This document shows, piece by piece, positions 55,801-64,000 of a DNA stretch of 64,000 bases. Location of the stretch: assembly GCA_025362495.1 (NCBI GenBank), contig JANYGI010000126.1:32001-96000 (forward strand), read 5' to 3'. The position numbers and the translations under genes were made by a program. A model generated the notes under the pieces. The model had not been told where the DNA came from. It saw only the letters and a program-made list of their open reading frames with translations, and made no database searches. Source of the DNA: Byssovorax sp. (GTDB taxonomy: Bacteria; Myxococcota_A; Polyangia; Polyangiales; Polyangiaceae). Position 1 is the stretch's first letter, and each line of letters opens with the position of its first letter.

Positions 55801-56336
55801 AGCGTTCCACCGAAGGCCGGCCGCCGCGCGAGGCGGTGGCGATCGAGCTCCTCCCGAACACCAGCTCGCCCGACGAGCTCGCCGCCGTCGACGCCATCGC
55901 GCGCGCGTGCTTCGAGAACGAAGCCTTCTCCGCGACCGAAGAGCTGTCGCGTCCGTGGGCTCGCCTCTGGGCCGCGCGTCCGAGCGAGGGCGCGCCGCTC
56001 GCGGGGTTCCTGATCGCGTGGCACGTCGCCGACGAGCTCCACGTGCTCAACGTGGCGACGCTGCCGCCGATGCGTCGCCGCGGCATCGCCCGCGCGCTGA
56101 TGGACGCGTCGCTGCGCTACTCGTCCGGGAACAAGATCCGCATCCTGCTGCTCGAGGTGCGCCGGTCGAACCGCGCGGCGATCAAGCTCTACCGCGACCT
56201 CGATTTCAAGGCCCTCGGCGTGCGCAAGGGCTACTACGCGGACACCGGGGAAGACGCGATCGAGATGATCCTCGCGCTCGATCCCGAGAGCGGAATGATC
56301 GTCCCCGGCCGCGACGAGTTCCCGATCGACGACTGA
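55797..56336 (+). CDS. rimI: Ribosomal-protein alanine acetyltransferase-like GNAT enzyme
   Basis: 179 residues. GNAT fold with acetyl-CoA motif MRRRGIARALMD (R-x-x-G-x-A) and the RimI-type end LYRDLDFKALGVRKGYYADTGEDAIEMIL. RimI acetylates the N-terminus of ribosomal protein S18; relatives act on other N-termini, so specificity is inferred. Translationally coupled to the VWA lipoprotein gene, though no functional link is obvious. Confidence 0.78.
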   Translation: MKRSTEGRPPREAVAIELLPNTSSPDELAAVDAIARACFENEAFSATEELSRPWARLWAARPSEGAPLAGFLIAWHVADELHVLNVATLPPMRRRGIARALMDASLRYSSGNKIRILLLEVRRSNRAAIKLYRDLDFKALGVRKGYYADTGEDAIEMILALDPESGMIVPGRDEFPIDD

Positions 56337-56361
56337 GCCGCTCGGGGCTAAGAGCTGCCGC

Positions 56362-57231
56362 GTGCATCCGAGCGATCTCTCCGTCGTCACGCCGCTCTCG
56401 TCCCCCGCGGCTCGCCGGCTCTGGACGCTGCCGCTGCTGCGGCGCGACGCCATCGGCCTCGCGTACCACGTGCTCACCTTCGAGGCGCCGGCCCCGATCG
56501 CCGCGTTGCCCGGCCAGTTCGCGATGATCCGCTCGGCGACGTGGGGCTCGGATCCGCTGCTGCCGCGGCCGATGAGCCTGCTCACCGCGGGCGCGCAGCC
56601 GTCGATCTTGATCAAGGTCGTGGGCCAGGGGACGCGCCGCATGGCCAGCGCGTCGAGCGGCGAGGTGTTCGAGCTGCTCGCGCCGCTCGGCCGCCCCTGG
56701 AGCGACTTCGACGTCGAGCGCGCGCCGAAAGCGGCGAGCGAGCGCCGGGCGATCCTCGTCGCGGGCGGCGTCGGCGTGGCGCCGCTGCTGTTCCTCGCGC
56801 GCGAGCTCGCGGCGCGCGATCCTTCGCGCAGGCCGCTGGCGCTCTACGGATCACGATCGATCGCCGATCTGCCGCTCGACGCCGATCTCGCGGCCGTGTC
56901 CGAGCTGCGGATCGCGACCGAGGATGGATCGCGCGGGACGAAGGGCCGCGTCACGGTGATCCTCGAAGAGGCGCTGCGCGAGCACGCCGCGGCGGGGACG
57001 CCTGTGAAGGTCTACACCTGCGGGCCCGAGGCGATGATGGCCGCCGTGGCGACGCTCTGCGCGTCGCTCGACGTGCCCTGCGAGGTCTCGCTCGAGACGC
57101 CGATGGCCTGCGGTTACGGCGTCTGCCTGGGCTGCCCCGTGCCCCGCAGCACCGAGGGCTACCTCTACGCGTGCACCGAGGGGCCATGCATCGACGCCCG
57201 CGCGATCGCCTGGAAAAGGAGCGCGAAGTGA
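56362..57231 (+). CDS. pyrK: Dihydroorotate dehydrogenase electron-transfer subunit
   Basis: 289 residues, GTG start. FAD-binding (LPRPMSLL), NAD-binding (ILVAGGVGVAPLLFLARE, YTCGPEAMM) and a C-terminal 2Fe-2S cluster with Cys250, Cys255, Cys258 and Cys271. It carries electrons from dihydroorotate, via FMN in PyrD, to NAD+. Overlaps pyrD by four bases (GTGA), as expected for subunits of the class 1B enzyme in pyrimidine synthesis. Confidence 0.93.
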   Translation: MHPSDLSVVTPLSSPAARRLWTLPLLRRDAIGLAYHVLTFEAPAPIAALPGQFAMIRSATWGSDPLLPRPMSLLTAGAQPSILIKVVGQGTRRMASASSGEVFELLAPLGRPWSDFDVERAPKAASERRAILVAGGVGVAPLLFLARELAARDPSRRPLALYGSRSIADLPLDADLAAVSELRIATEDGSRGTKGRVTVILEEALREHAAAGTPVKVYTCGPEAMMAAVATLCASLDVPCEVSLETPMACGYGVCLGCPVPRSTEGYLYACTEGPCIDARAIAWKRSAK

Positions 57232-58148
57232 GCGGCTCCCTGGTCGATCTCGCGGTCACGATCGGCGACGTCACGCTGAAGAACCCGATCCTCACGGCCT
57301 CGGGCACCTTCGGCTATGGCCTCGAGTACGACGACTTCTTCGACACGGCCGAGCTCGGCGGGATCTGCACCAAGGGGCTCAGCCTCCTGCCGCGCGCGGG
57401 CAATCCGCCCGATCGGATCTGCGAGACGGCGTCGGGCATGCTCAACGCGATCGGCCTCGCCAACGTCGGCGTCGAGGCCTTCTGCACCGAGAAGCTCCCG
57501 AAGCTCCGCGCCCGCGGCGTGACGGTGGTGGCGAACATCTTCGCGACGACCGAGGAAGACTTCGCTGCGCTGGCGATCCGCGTCAGCGCCGAGGCTGGAG
57601 TCGCGGCGCTCGAGCTCAACGTCTCGTGCCCCAACGTCGACAAGGGCGGCCTGCTCTTCGGCTGCGACGCCATCGCCGCGGCCCGCGTGACGGCCGCGGT
57701 GCGCGCCGTGACGACGCTGCCGATCTGGGTGAAAATGTCGCCGGAAGCAGGCGATTTGAAGGGCGTGGGCCTCGCCTGTCAGGAGGCCGGGGCCGACGCG
57801 CTCACGGCGATCAACACCATCCGCGGCCTCTCGATCGACGTGCGCACGAAGACGGCGCGCCTCGCCAACCGCACCGGCGGCCTCTCGGGGCCCGCGCTCA
57901 AGCCGCTCGCGCTCCGCATGGTGTGGGAGCTCGCGCGCGCCGTGACGATCCCGATCATCGGCATCGGCGGCATCGCCACGACGGACGACGCGATCGAGTT
58001 CCTCCTCGCCGGCGCGACCGCCGTGCAGGTGGGCACCGCGAGCTTCGCCGATCCGACGGCGTCGAAGCGCGTGCTCGACGGCCTCGCCGCGTACTGCGCC
58101 GCGGAGAAGATCGCCGCGCGAGATCTGATCGGGAAATTGCGGGCGTGA
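57228..58148 (+). CDS. pyrD: Dihydroorotate dehydrogenase catalytic subunit, class 1B
   Basis: 306 residues. Oxidises dihydroorotate to orotate. The catalytic base of class 1 enzymes is Cys134 in ELNVSCPN. Other motifs: NPILTASGTFGYGLEYDD, WVKMSPEAGDLKGVGLA, NTIRGLSID, IPIIGIGGIATTDDAIEFLLAGATAVQVGTA for FMN phosphate binding. Cytoplasmic alpha2-beta2 with PyrK. Confidence 0.95.
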   Translation: MSGSLVDLAVTIGDVTLKNPILTASGTFGYGLEYDDFFDTAELGGICTKGLSLLPRAGNPPDRICETASGMLNAIGLANVGVEAFCTEKLPKLRARGVTVVANIFATTEEDFAALAIRVSAEAGVAALELNVSCPNVDKGGLLFGCDAIAAARVTAAVRAVTTLPIWVKMSPEAGDLKGVGLACQEAGADALTAINTIRGLSIDVRTKTARLANRTGGLSGPALKPLALRMVWELARAVTIPIIGIGGIATTDDAIEFLLAGATAVQVGTASFADPTASKRVLDGLAAYCAAEKIAARDLIGKLRA

Positions 58149-58185
58149 CGCGCGAGGCAGGCCGTCGAGCCCGCCTCGTCGGCGG

Positions 58186-61152
58186 TCACCTGGGGCAGGG
58201 GATCTTGCCGTGCGGGCCGAAGCAGTTGCCGCCGGCCTTGGGCGCCGGGCCGGGGCGGAAGGCGCCGTTGGCGCTGCCCGGGAGCCGCACCGAGACGATG
58301 CGGAGCGGGTTCAGCAGCATCGGCGTGAGCAGCGTCTTCGCCTTGTCGTCGTAGGGCTGGAGCAGCGCCGTCACGTCGCGGGCCGCGTCGTCGAGGCTGT
58401 TGCTCACGAGGCGCGGATCGACGTTGGGGGTCGCGTCTTCGAGGCGCTTGAACTCGCCGCGCAGGGTGTCGAGCTTCGACAGGTACTTGGCGAGCGGCAC
58501 CTCGCTGCTCGGCGTGCTGCCGGTGGGGACGCCGAACTCCACCGTGCGCTTGAACGTGCCCGGCACCGCGCTGACCCGATCGCCGAGCTTCTTGATGTCG
58601 GGGATGTTGACGCGGATGCCGCCCGTCTTGCTCTGGATGGCCATCACCGCGCGCTGCTTGGACTCGCGCTCGAGCTCCTTCTCGATCTCCGACGGCGTCT
58701 TGCGCCACTGGGTGTGATCCTCGAGCAGGCGGAGGATCTTCGCGTAGGGGAACTCGGCGGTGTTGAGGACGACGTACATGTCGATCGCCTCTTTCACCGT
58801 CGCGGGGCTGCGCACCGTGATGTCGAGCAGCCAGTCGGTCCACTCGGCCAGATAAGCCTGATCGTAGTCGTCGGCGAGGCGCTTGATGTTGACGGGGATG
58901 CGCTGCGGCGTCTCTTCCTCGGTCAGCGGCACGACCCACTTCTCGCGCTCGAGGAGGCCGATCGAGTCGGTGATGTTCTTGACGACGGCGAAGTGGCCCT
59001 TCTCGGTGTACGGGCCGGCGACGAGCTTCCAGGCCTTCGACTTCTGGAACTGGGCGCTGGTGATCTTGTCGAGCACGTTCTGCCGGCCGGCGAAGATCTC
59101 GCCGAGCGAGAGCGGCGGGTAGATCTTCGTCTCGTTGTCGCCGTAGGTCTCGTCGATGATCGAGTTGATGAAGAGGTCGTAGTACCGCTTCTGCACCGGC
59201 ACGCTCATCAGCGTCTTGCGCGCGGCGGCGATCAGCGTCTGGTCGCCCGGGAGCGGCAGCGCGCGGTTGAGCTTCAGCAGCGTGAAGTAGTACGCCACGT
59301 GCGGGGCGAGCCGCTTGCGGAGGTCGTACTCGCTCATGTCCGACGAGAGCTTGAGGAGATCGGCCCAGAGCCGCGTGAAGCGCGTCGTGGCCCACTCGAC
59401 GTCGAGATGCTCGATGTCGCTGAGCATCAGGTACGCCTTCAGATCGGTGCGCTCGGTGATGTACGGATCGCCGTGGAAGCGCTTGAGCTTGTCCTCGAGC
59501 CGCTGCTTGCAAGGCAGCACGAAGCCCCGCTGCATGTTGTCGACGTAGGCCCGCGTGACGGCCGGGCGCACGTCGTCGCCCTGGTACATGCGCCAGCCCA
59601 TCGCCACCGGCGGGCCGTCGTCGTGGTTGTGATCGAAGTCGCCGTAGGGCCGCGTGCTGGCGTCGCCCTGGAGCTGCGCGAGCAGCGGATCGAGCGGCGC
59701 GAGCTTCTCCGAGACCGGGCGGTTCGAGCCCCAGTCGATGGCCGCCGCCGTCTTGACGATGGTCTCGGTCTCCTTGAGGAACGCGCGGTTCTTCGAGAAC
59801 GAGACGATGCCGGGGATGGCCAGGATCACCGCGAGCGTGGCCGCCGCGCCGCTGACGGCGAAGCGCATGATCTTCTGCCGTCGCATCTCGCTGGCGCTGC
59901 GGGCCGCGATGTCGCCGTCGGGGAAGACGACGTTCATGAACACGTCGTGGAGGAAGTAGCTCTTCGACTCGACGACGGGCGCGGCGGCCTGCTCCGGCGG
60001 GCGGATGCCCATCGCCTGGCCCATGCGGCCGAGGACGCGATCGAGCGGGCGCCCCTCCTGCGTGCCTGACGTGAAGTAGAAGCCGCGGAAGATTGGCGTC
60101 CCCTGGAACGAGTTCACCTGGAACGTGGCGCTGATGAGCTCGGAGAGGTTGCGCTTGATCCCCGAGAATTCGAGGGGAAACTGGAAGATCTTCTCGCGCG
60201 CTTCGCGGCTGCGCTCGGTGGCGAGGCGCTTCAACGCGCGGGCGTGGATCTGCGCGCAGAGCACGTCGAACTCGGCGTCGAAGATCTTGCCGGGCTCGTT
60301 CTTCACCATGTCGAGCTTGAGGGTGCTGCCCCAGGCGTGCGCGCGATCCTGCTTGCGGATGTCGCCGAAGAACTCGCTGAAGCCGGAGATCAGATCGATC
60401 TTCGTGAAGAGCACGTACACGGGGACGACCATCTGGAGCTGGGTCATCACCTCGTCGACGCGGGCGCGGAGCTTCTTCCCGAGGGCCTCGATCTGCTGCT
60501 CGTTGGCGTCGATCACGTCGGCCACGCTGATGGCGACGAGCACGCCGTTGATCGGCCGCTTGGCGCGATAACGCCGCAGCATCTGGAGGAAGGCGAGCCA
60601 CTCTTCGCGGTCGTCGGACTCGGTGGTGAACCTCCCAGCCGTGTCGAGGAGGATGGCCTCGTTGGTGAACCACCAGTCGCAGTTACGCGTGCCGCCGACG
60701 CCGCGGACGCCGCCGCCGCCGCCCGCGTCCTGGTGCGGGAAGATCAGGCCCGAGTGCTTGAGCGCGGTCGTCTTGCCGGCGCCGGGAGGCCCGATGATCA
60801 CGTACCAGGGGAGCGAGTAGAGCGCCGCGGCCCCGCTCCGCTTCCCCTTGCCGAGCTTCGAGGTCTTCAGCGCGTTGATGCCGCTGAGCATCTGCTTCTG
60901 CAGCTCGGTGATCTCGGCGCGCCGCTCCGGTCTAGCGTTGAGCGCCTGCTGCGCTCCTTGCGCCGCTATTGCTTTCTCCAGCGCGCCCGCCGCTCTCCCC
61001 ATGGAGATGCGCTGGTAGACGAAGAGGACGGCCATGAAGATCGCGATCACGATCGTCACGACCACGGGCACCCAGATGGTGAGCGCCGCCTGAAGGATGA
61101 GCTTCAGGGTCCAGATGATGAGGATGAGCAGCCCAGAGAGGATCCACCACAC
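58186..61152 (-). CDS. tssM: Type VI secretion TssM/IcmF-like protein, short form
   Basis: 988 residues. N-terminal membrane helices (about 3-45, WWILSGLLILIIWTLKLIL, VVTIVIAIFMAVLFVY), an NTPase domain with Walker A GPPGAGKTT (121-129) and ILLDTAGRF (Asp170), another membrane helix near 440 (FAVSGAAATLAVILAIPGI), then a large periplasmic region. TssM anchors the type VI baseplate to the envelope. This copy is short for TssM (usually about 1100-1300), ends in a Gly/Pro/Cys-rich tail, and no other tss genes are in the window. Confidence 0.85.
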   Translation of the reverse strand: MWWILSGLLILIIWTLKLILQAALTIWVPVVVTIVIAIFMAVLFVYQRISMGRAAGALEKAIAAQGAQQALNARPERRAEITELQKQMLSGINALKTSKLGKGKRSGAAALYSLPWYVIIGPPGAGKTTALKHSGLIFPHQDAGGGGGVRGVGGTRNCDWWFTNEAILLDTAGRFTTESDDREEWLAFLQMLRRYRAKRPINGVLVAISVADVIDANEQQIEALGKKLRARVDEVMTQLQMVVPVYVLFTKIDLISGFSEFFGDIRKQDRAHAWGSTLKLDMVKNEPGKIFDAEFDVLCAQIHARALKRLATERSREAREKIFQFPLEFSGIKRNLSELISATFQVNSFQGTPIFRGFYFTSGTQEGRPLDRVLGRMGQAMGIRPPEQAAAPVVESKSYFLHDVFMNVVFPDGDIAARSASEMRRQKIMRFAVSGAAATLAVILAIPGIVSFSKNRAFLKETETIVKTAAAIDWGSNRPVSEKLAPLDPLLAQLQGDASTRPYGDFDHNHDDGPPVAMGWRMYQGDDVRPAVTRAYVDNMQRGFVLPCKQRLEDKLKRFHGDPYITERTDLKAYLMLSDIEHLDVEWATTRFTRLWADLLKLSSDMSEYDLRKRLAPHVAYYFTLLKLNRALPLPGDQTLIAAARKTLMSVPVQKRYYDLFINSIIDETYGDNETKIYPPLSLGEIFAGRQNVLDKITSAQFQKSKAWKLVAGPYTEKGHFAVVKNITDSIGLLEREKWVVPLTEEETPQRIPVNIKRLADDYDQAYLAEWTDWLLDITVRSPATVKEAIDMYVVLNTAEFPYAKILRLLEDHTQWRKTPSEIEKELERESKQRAVMAIQSKTGGIRVNIPDIKKLGDRVSAVPGTFKRTVEFGVPTGSTPSSEVPLAKYLSKLDTLRGEFKRLEDATPNVDPRLVSNSLDDAARDVTALLQPYDDKAKTLLTPMLLNPLRIVSVRLPGSANGAFRPGPAPKAGGNCFGPHGKIPCPR

Positions 61153-61244
61153 CGGGCGACGATATCACCCTTGCCCCAGCGAGATCGATTTCGCGGGGAT
61201 CGCTGGAAAAGGTCCTGTGCGGGGCTGCTTCTCCCTGCACCGAT

Positions 61245-61955
61245 TCAGGTCGTCTCGTCGTAGTCCTCGGGCCGCAGGGCGTCGTCGGCCTGATCGCCGT
61301 CGCCCATGCGCCGCGCGCGGATGGCCTCGATCGCGATGTCGATCACCTCGAGGCGCGTCGACGGCGCGTAGAACTCGCGATCCGAGACGGGCGGTAGCTC
61401 GGCGAGGCGCTGGGCCACGGCGTCGCGGTCGTCCTCTTCCAGCTCGAGGCGCTCGCTCGGATCCTCTTCTTCTTTGCTCGCCTCTTCTTCTTCGGTTCGC
61501 TCCTTTCGAAGGAGGGCGTCGGCCATGAGCTGCACCGGGCTGAACGAGAGGTACGCCGACTCGAGCTCGATCCGGTAGAACGCCGGGTCGATGCCCTCGA
61601 CCCGCCACCACGAGGGGTGCCGTCGGCGGACGACCTCGCCGAAATAGGCACCGGCTGCGTGGGCCACGAGCGCGGCCGTCTCCGGCTTCTCGAGCGCGGC
61701 CTTGCGGCCCTCTTCCAGGTAGTGATCGAGGAGCGAGAGCGTCTCGGCCTGGTAGTCGAGCTTCACCCCGATCGCGCGCTCCACGAAGCGAACACATGCC
61801 TCCGCTAGCTCGCCCACGCGCTCGGGCGGCGGGCTCACGTCGGTCCCGCTCGATCCGTGGCTGGTGGTCGTTCCATTCTTCCCGACGCCGTTGGTCTGCA
61901 CGAGCGCACCCTTAGTCGTCCCGCGCCTGGCCGCAACGATCGCGGGGCTCTGCAA
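61245..61955 (-). CDS. Hypothetical acidic protein upstream of tssM
   Basis: 236 residues from a TTG start with GGAGGG close upstream. No signal peptide. Helical N-terminal part (LAEACVRFVERAIGVKLDYQ, LSLLDHYLEEGRKAAL), then YRIELESAYLSFSPVQLMADAL, then a very acidic stretch (TEEEEASKEEEDPSERLELEEDD). It precedes tssM by about 90 bases on the same strand, so it may be a cytoplasmic component of the same envelope complex. Family not recognised. Confidence 0.75.
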   Translation of the reverse strand: MQSPAIVAARRGTTKGALVQTNGVGKNGTTTSHGSSGTDVSPPPERVGELAEACVRFVERAIGVKLDYQAETLSLLDHYLEEGRKAALEKPETAALVAHAAGAYFGEVVRRRHPSWWRVEGIDPAFYRIELESAYLSFSPVQLMADALLRKERTEEEEASKEEEDPSERLELEEDDRDAVAQRLAELPPVSDREFYAPSTRLEVIDIAIEAIRARRMGDGDQADDALRPEDYDETT

Positions 61956-62024
61956 AATCCCTCCACGCGCGTTGCGAATTGCTTCCGTAGCGGCATAGGC
62001 CTCGTGCTACAGTCGCGCAATTCT

Positions 62025-62762
62025 ATGCGTCTGGGCATCTTCAGCGACACGCACGCCAACTATGAGGCGCTCAGCGCTGTGCTGGAGGCGTACCGCCGAG
62101 AACGAATCGACGTCTACTACTGCCTCGGTGACACCGTCGGCTACGGTGGGTCGCCGAACGAGTGCGCGGATCTCGTCCGCAAAATTGCGAAGAAGACGAT
62201 CCTGGGCAACCACGACGCGGCTGTCGCCGGACGCATGGACTACTCGTATTACTACGAGGCAGCTCGCCAGGCGCTCGACACCCACGCGGCGATGCTCACC
62301 GCCGAGAACGCCGCCTGGCTCAAGAGCCTGACGTACCAGGAGCGCCTGACGGACATCAACGTCGACCTCTGCCACGGCTCGCCGGTGCGCCTCGAAGAGT
62401 TCGAGTACATCTTCGCCCCCGAGCAAGCGCGCGAGTGCCTGCCGATGTGGAACGAGCTCGGCCACATCACGCTGATCGGCCACTCGCACCTCTGCAAGGT
62501 CTTCGCCCTCTCGCCCTCCACGGTGGAAGAGCTGGCTCCGCAAGACTTCACCCTCGAAGAGGGCCGCAAGTACATCGTGAGCGTCGGCTCCGTCGGCCAG
62601 CCCCGCGACTACGACAACCGCGCGAGCTACACGATCTACGACAGCGAAACGAAGCGCTTCGAGTTCAAGCGCATCGAGTACGACATCGAGACCGCGGCGG
62701 AAAAAGTCCTCCGCGCCAAGCTCGAGCGCAACTTCGCGCATCGACTTTACATCGGCGTTTGA
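62025..62762 (+). CDS. Metallophosphoesterase, YfcE/Mj0936-like
   Basis: 245 residues from the ATG at 62025. Calcineurin-like two-metal site: GIFSDTHANYEAL (Asp, His), YCLGDTVGYG (Asp), LGNHDAAV (Asn, His), DLCHGSP (His) and IGHSHLC (His). These enzymes hydrolyse phosphodiesters or phosphomonoesters; specific substrate unknown. Cytoplasmic. It ends near an inverted repeat that separates it from the convergent methyltransferase. Confidence 0.88.
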   Translation: MRLGIFSDTHANYEALSAVLEAYRRERIDVYYCLGDTVGYGGSPNECADLVRKIAKKTILGNHDAAVAGRMDYSYYYEAARQALDTHAAMLTAENAAWLKSLTYQERLTDINVDLCHGSPVRLEEFEYIFAPEQARECLPMWNELGHITLIGHSHLCKVFALSPSTVEELAPQDFTLEEGRKYIVSVGSVGQPRDYDNRASYTIYDSETKRFEFKRIEYDIETAAEKVLRAKLERNFAHRLYIGV

Positions 62763-62822
62763 GCCGCACGCTCTGAGCGTGCGACGTCCTTCCTCCCTGG
62801 CGCTGCCTCGGAGGGAGGAGAA

Positions 62823-62997
62823 TTCAACGCAATGGCGCCAGGGCGCAGAGGCGCAAAAAAATCGACGCGGCACCTCCGCGCGTCACCGTGGCTGCGTTCA
62901 GCACCGTGAATTCGATCCGGTGATTGATCTCCGTCGAAGCCTGGAAGCGTGACGTCGACTTTTTTGCGTCTCTGCGTCTCCGCGCCTTTGCGTTGAA
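62823..62997. repeat. 45-bp inverted repeat between convergent genes
   Basis: The arms 62823-62867 and 62953-62997 match at 38 of 45 positions. They carry the GCGTTGAA / AAAAAATCGACG-type sequence often scattered in myxobacterial and related genomes. Spacer is 85 bases. T-runs at the inner end of each arm could give bidirectional termination, but the arms may be a mobile-type repeat. Confidence 0.75.
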
Positions 62998-63019
62998 ATC
63001 CGGGTCCGCTCTGGATCCG

Positions 63020-63871
63020 CTATTTCCCGCGGCGTTTCCTGCAGTGCACGAGCATCGTCGCGGATGACGACTCGAGCGGGGCGCGGAAGAAGTCGCCGTA
63101 ACGCTCGGTGATCTCCAACCCGTTGTAGTGCAGCAGCATCTCCAGCTCTTGCGGGTAGAGCTGGCGGTGGGCGAGCGGCGTCATCCAGCTCTCGCTGCCG
63201 TCGACGGGGAGGAATTCCATCGCGACGAAGAGGATCTGGCGCAGGCCGTCGTAGTCGAAGCGCTCCGTGTAGCGGACCATCTTGCCCGGGCCGCCGTCCT
63301 CGTCGGGGTAGCGGAAGCGCGGCGCGTGGAAGGCGCGGCCGGGATCGCGCGACAGCTCCAGCGGCTGCGGGATCGACACGTCGAGGACGAGCTCGCCGCG
63401 CGGCGTGAGGTGCGTGAGGGCGCGGGCGAAGAAGCGCTCGAGATCATCGCGCGTGTAGAGGTGCAGGAGGGCGTTGAAAGGGCAAAACACCAGCGGAAAG
63501 CGCTGCGAAAGGCGGACCTTGCGCATGTCGCCGCGGTGCAGATGCACGCGCTCGCGCACGTCGGCCGGCTCGTCCTTCAGGCGGACGCGCAGATCGGCCA
63601 GCATTGTCGACGAGAGATCCACGCCGTGGACAGCGACGCCGCTCCGCCCGAGCGGGATGGTGATCCGTCCGTTGCCGCAGCCGTACTCCAGCGCCGGCCC
63701 GCCGCGCTCGACAGCCAGCTCGACGTAGTAGCGCACGTCCTCGACGCGGCTCCGGTACGTCTTGGTGTAGTACGCCGGATCTTCGTAGTGGGCCGCGGAT
63801 CCGGCCTCGAGCTCACGGTCGATCTTCTTCACGACGACGATTGCTCGGGGTCGACGCGGCGCTGCCGTCAC
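63020..63871 (-). CDS. SAM-dependent methyltransferase, class I
   Basis: 283 residues from a GTG start. Rossmann methyltransferase motifs: LEYGCGNGRITIPLG (SAM loop), VHGVDLSSTMLADLR (acidic residue for the ribose), LHRGDMRKVRL, and FPLVFCPFNALLHL for motif IV. Substrate cannot be assigned. Likely cytoplasmic. The gene is convergent with the phosphoesterase and ends just beyond the inverted repeat. Confidence 0.85.
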   Translation of the reverse strand: MTAAPRRPRAIVVVKKIDRELEAGSAAHYEDPAYYTKTYRSRVEDVRYYVELAVERGGPALEYGCGNGRITIPLGRSGVAVHGVDLSSTMLADLRVRLKDEPADVRERVHLHRGDMRKVRLSQRFPLVFCPFNALLHLYTRDDLERFFARALTHLTPRGELVLDVSIPQPLELSRDPGRAFHAPRFRYPDEDGGPGKMVRYTERFDYDGLRQILFVAMEFLPVDGSESWMTPLAHRQLYPQELEMLLHYNGLEITERYGDFFRAPLESSSATMLVHCRKRRGK

Positions 63872-63926
63872 GAACGCGCCGCCCGGTAGAAGGGAGCAGG
63901 CGCGTCCGTGCTTCAGCGTCGGCGGC

Positions 63927-64000
63927 TCAGCGCGGGTTGAGCGCGTGCTGCTGGGCGACCCACTCGTTCACGACTTCGTGGGTGTTGCGGTGAAAGTGGA
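63927..64000 (-). CDS. C-terminal fragment of an unidentified gene, cut by window edge
   Basis: A minus-strand frame enters at the right edge and ends at TGA (63927-63929), giving HFHRNTHEVVNEWVAQQHAL followed by NPR. Codon use fits this genome. Too short to identify. Confidence 0.5.
   Translation of the reverse strand, partial: HFHRNTHEVVNEWVAQQHALNPR

Noticed and set aside
63020-63871. Link of the methyltransferase to a biosynthetic gene cluster
   Set aside because: No other biosynthetic enzymes occur nearby; a stand-alone class I methyltransferase does not support one.

Overview
The window looks like chromosome from a GC-rich, gliding, predatory-type myxobacterium, most likely of the Polyangiales (Sorangium/Polyangium/Minicystis relatives). 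The reasons are very high GC with strong third-position GC bias, an mglBA polarity operon, several eukaryote-type Ser/Thr kinases, DUF1552/DUF1592 and AgmX/PglI-type proteins, MopE-like metal-binding motifs, and many Gly/Ser/Thr-rich lipoproteins. This placement is inferred from gene content only. I saw no rRNA, tRNA, prophage, insertion sequence or CRISPR array.

Layout. 1-5 kb: a divergent pair of citrate synthases (one with an N-terminal DNA-binding domain, and a 24-bp dyad at its start), a DUF5939-type nucleotide cyclase and a HEAT protein. 5-12.7 kb: a run of broken genes: a gene with an in-frame amber codon, a kinase/PEGA gene with at least two lesions, and three frameshifted secreted lipoproteins, with one small intact lipoprotein among them. 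12.7-13.1 kb: a pentanucleotide array between 54-bp inverted repeats. 13-24.4 kb: DUF1552 and DUF1592 proteins, a glutathione S-transferase, and a kinase-HEAT protein overlapping a degenerate-HD/DUF4388/DnaJ protein. 24.5-34.3 kb: an FAH-family protein, two small envelope proteins, a PBP4-type peptidase (dacB), a sigma-70 factor with a clear terminator, an ABC exporter, and rpmI-rplT-pheS behind a good sigma-70 promoter. 34.5-42.2 kb: two tandem small lipoproteins, a beta-barrel-like protein, a large TPR/DUF3857/transglutaminase protein, a membrane-anchored Mrr-like protein, and mglB-mglA. 42.4-48.7 kb: a 39-residue basic protein, a kinase, TPR and MopE-type lipoprotein operon with a partly deleted second copy, and alr. 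48.7-54.5 kb: a metallopeptidase-LamG lipoprotein, broken secreted-protein genes, a PIN-domain protein paired with an unrecognised 316-residue partner (best candidate for a new system), and a 43-bp-period repeat. 54.5-64 kb: a VWA lipoprotein, a RimI-like acetyltransferase, pyrK-pyrD, a short TssM/IcmF-like protein, a phosphoesterase and a methyltransferase.

How it fits together. Housekeeping blocks (ribosomal proteins, pheS, alr, pyrKD, sigma factor, mglBA) are intact and tightly packed. Large conserved genes of 944, 988, 1261 and 1424 residues also read through without a break. The damage falls almost entirely on secreted or surface lipoproteins and on one regulatory gene. That contrast fits real decay by small indels and repeat-mediated deletions better than evenly spread sequencing error, although raw reads would be needed to settle it.
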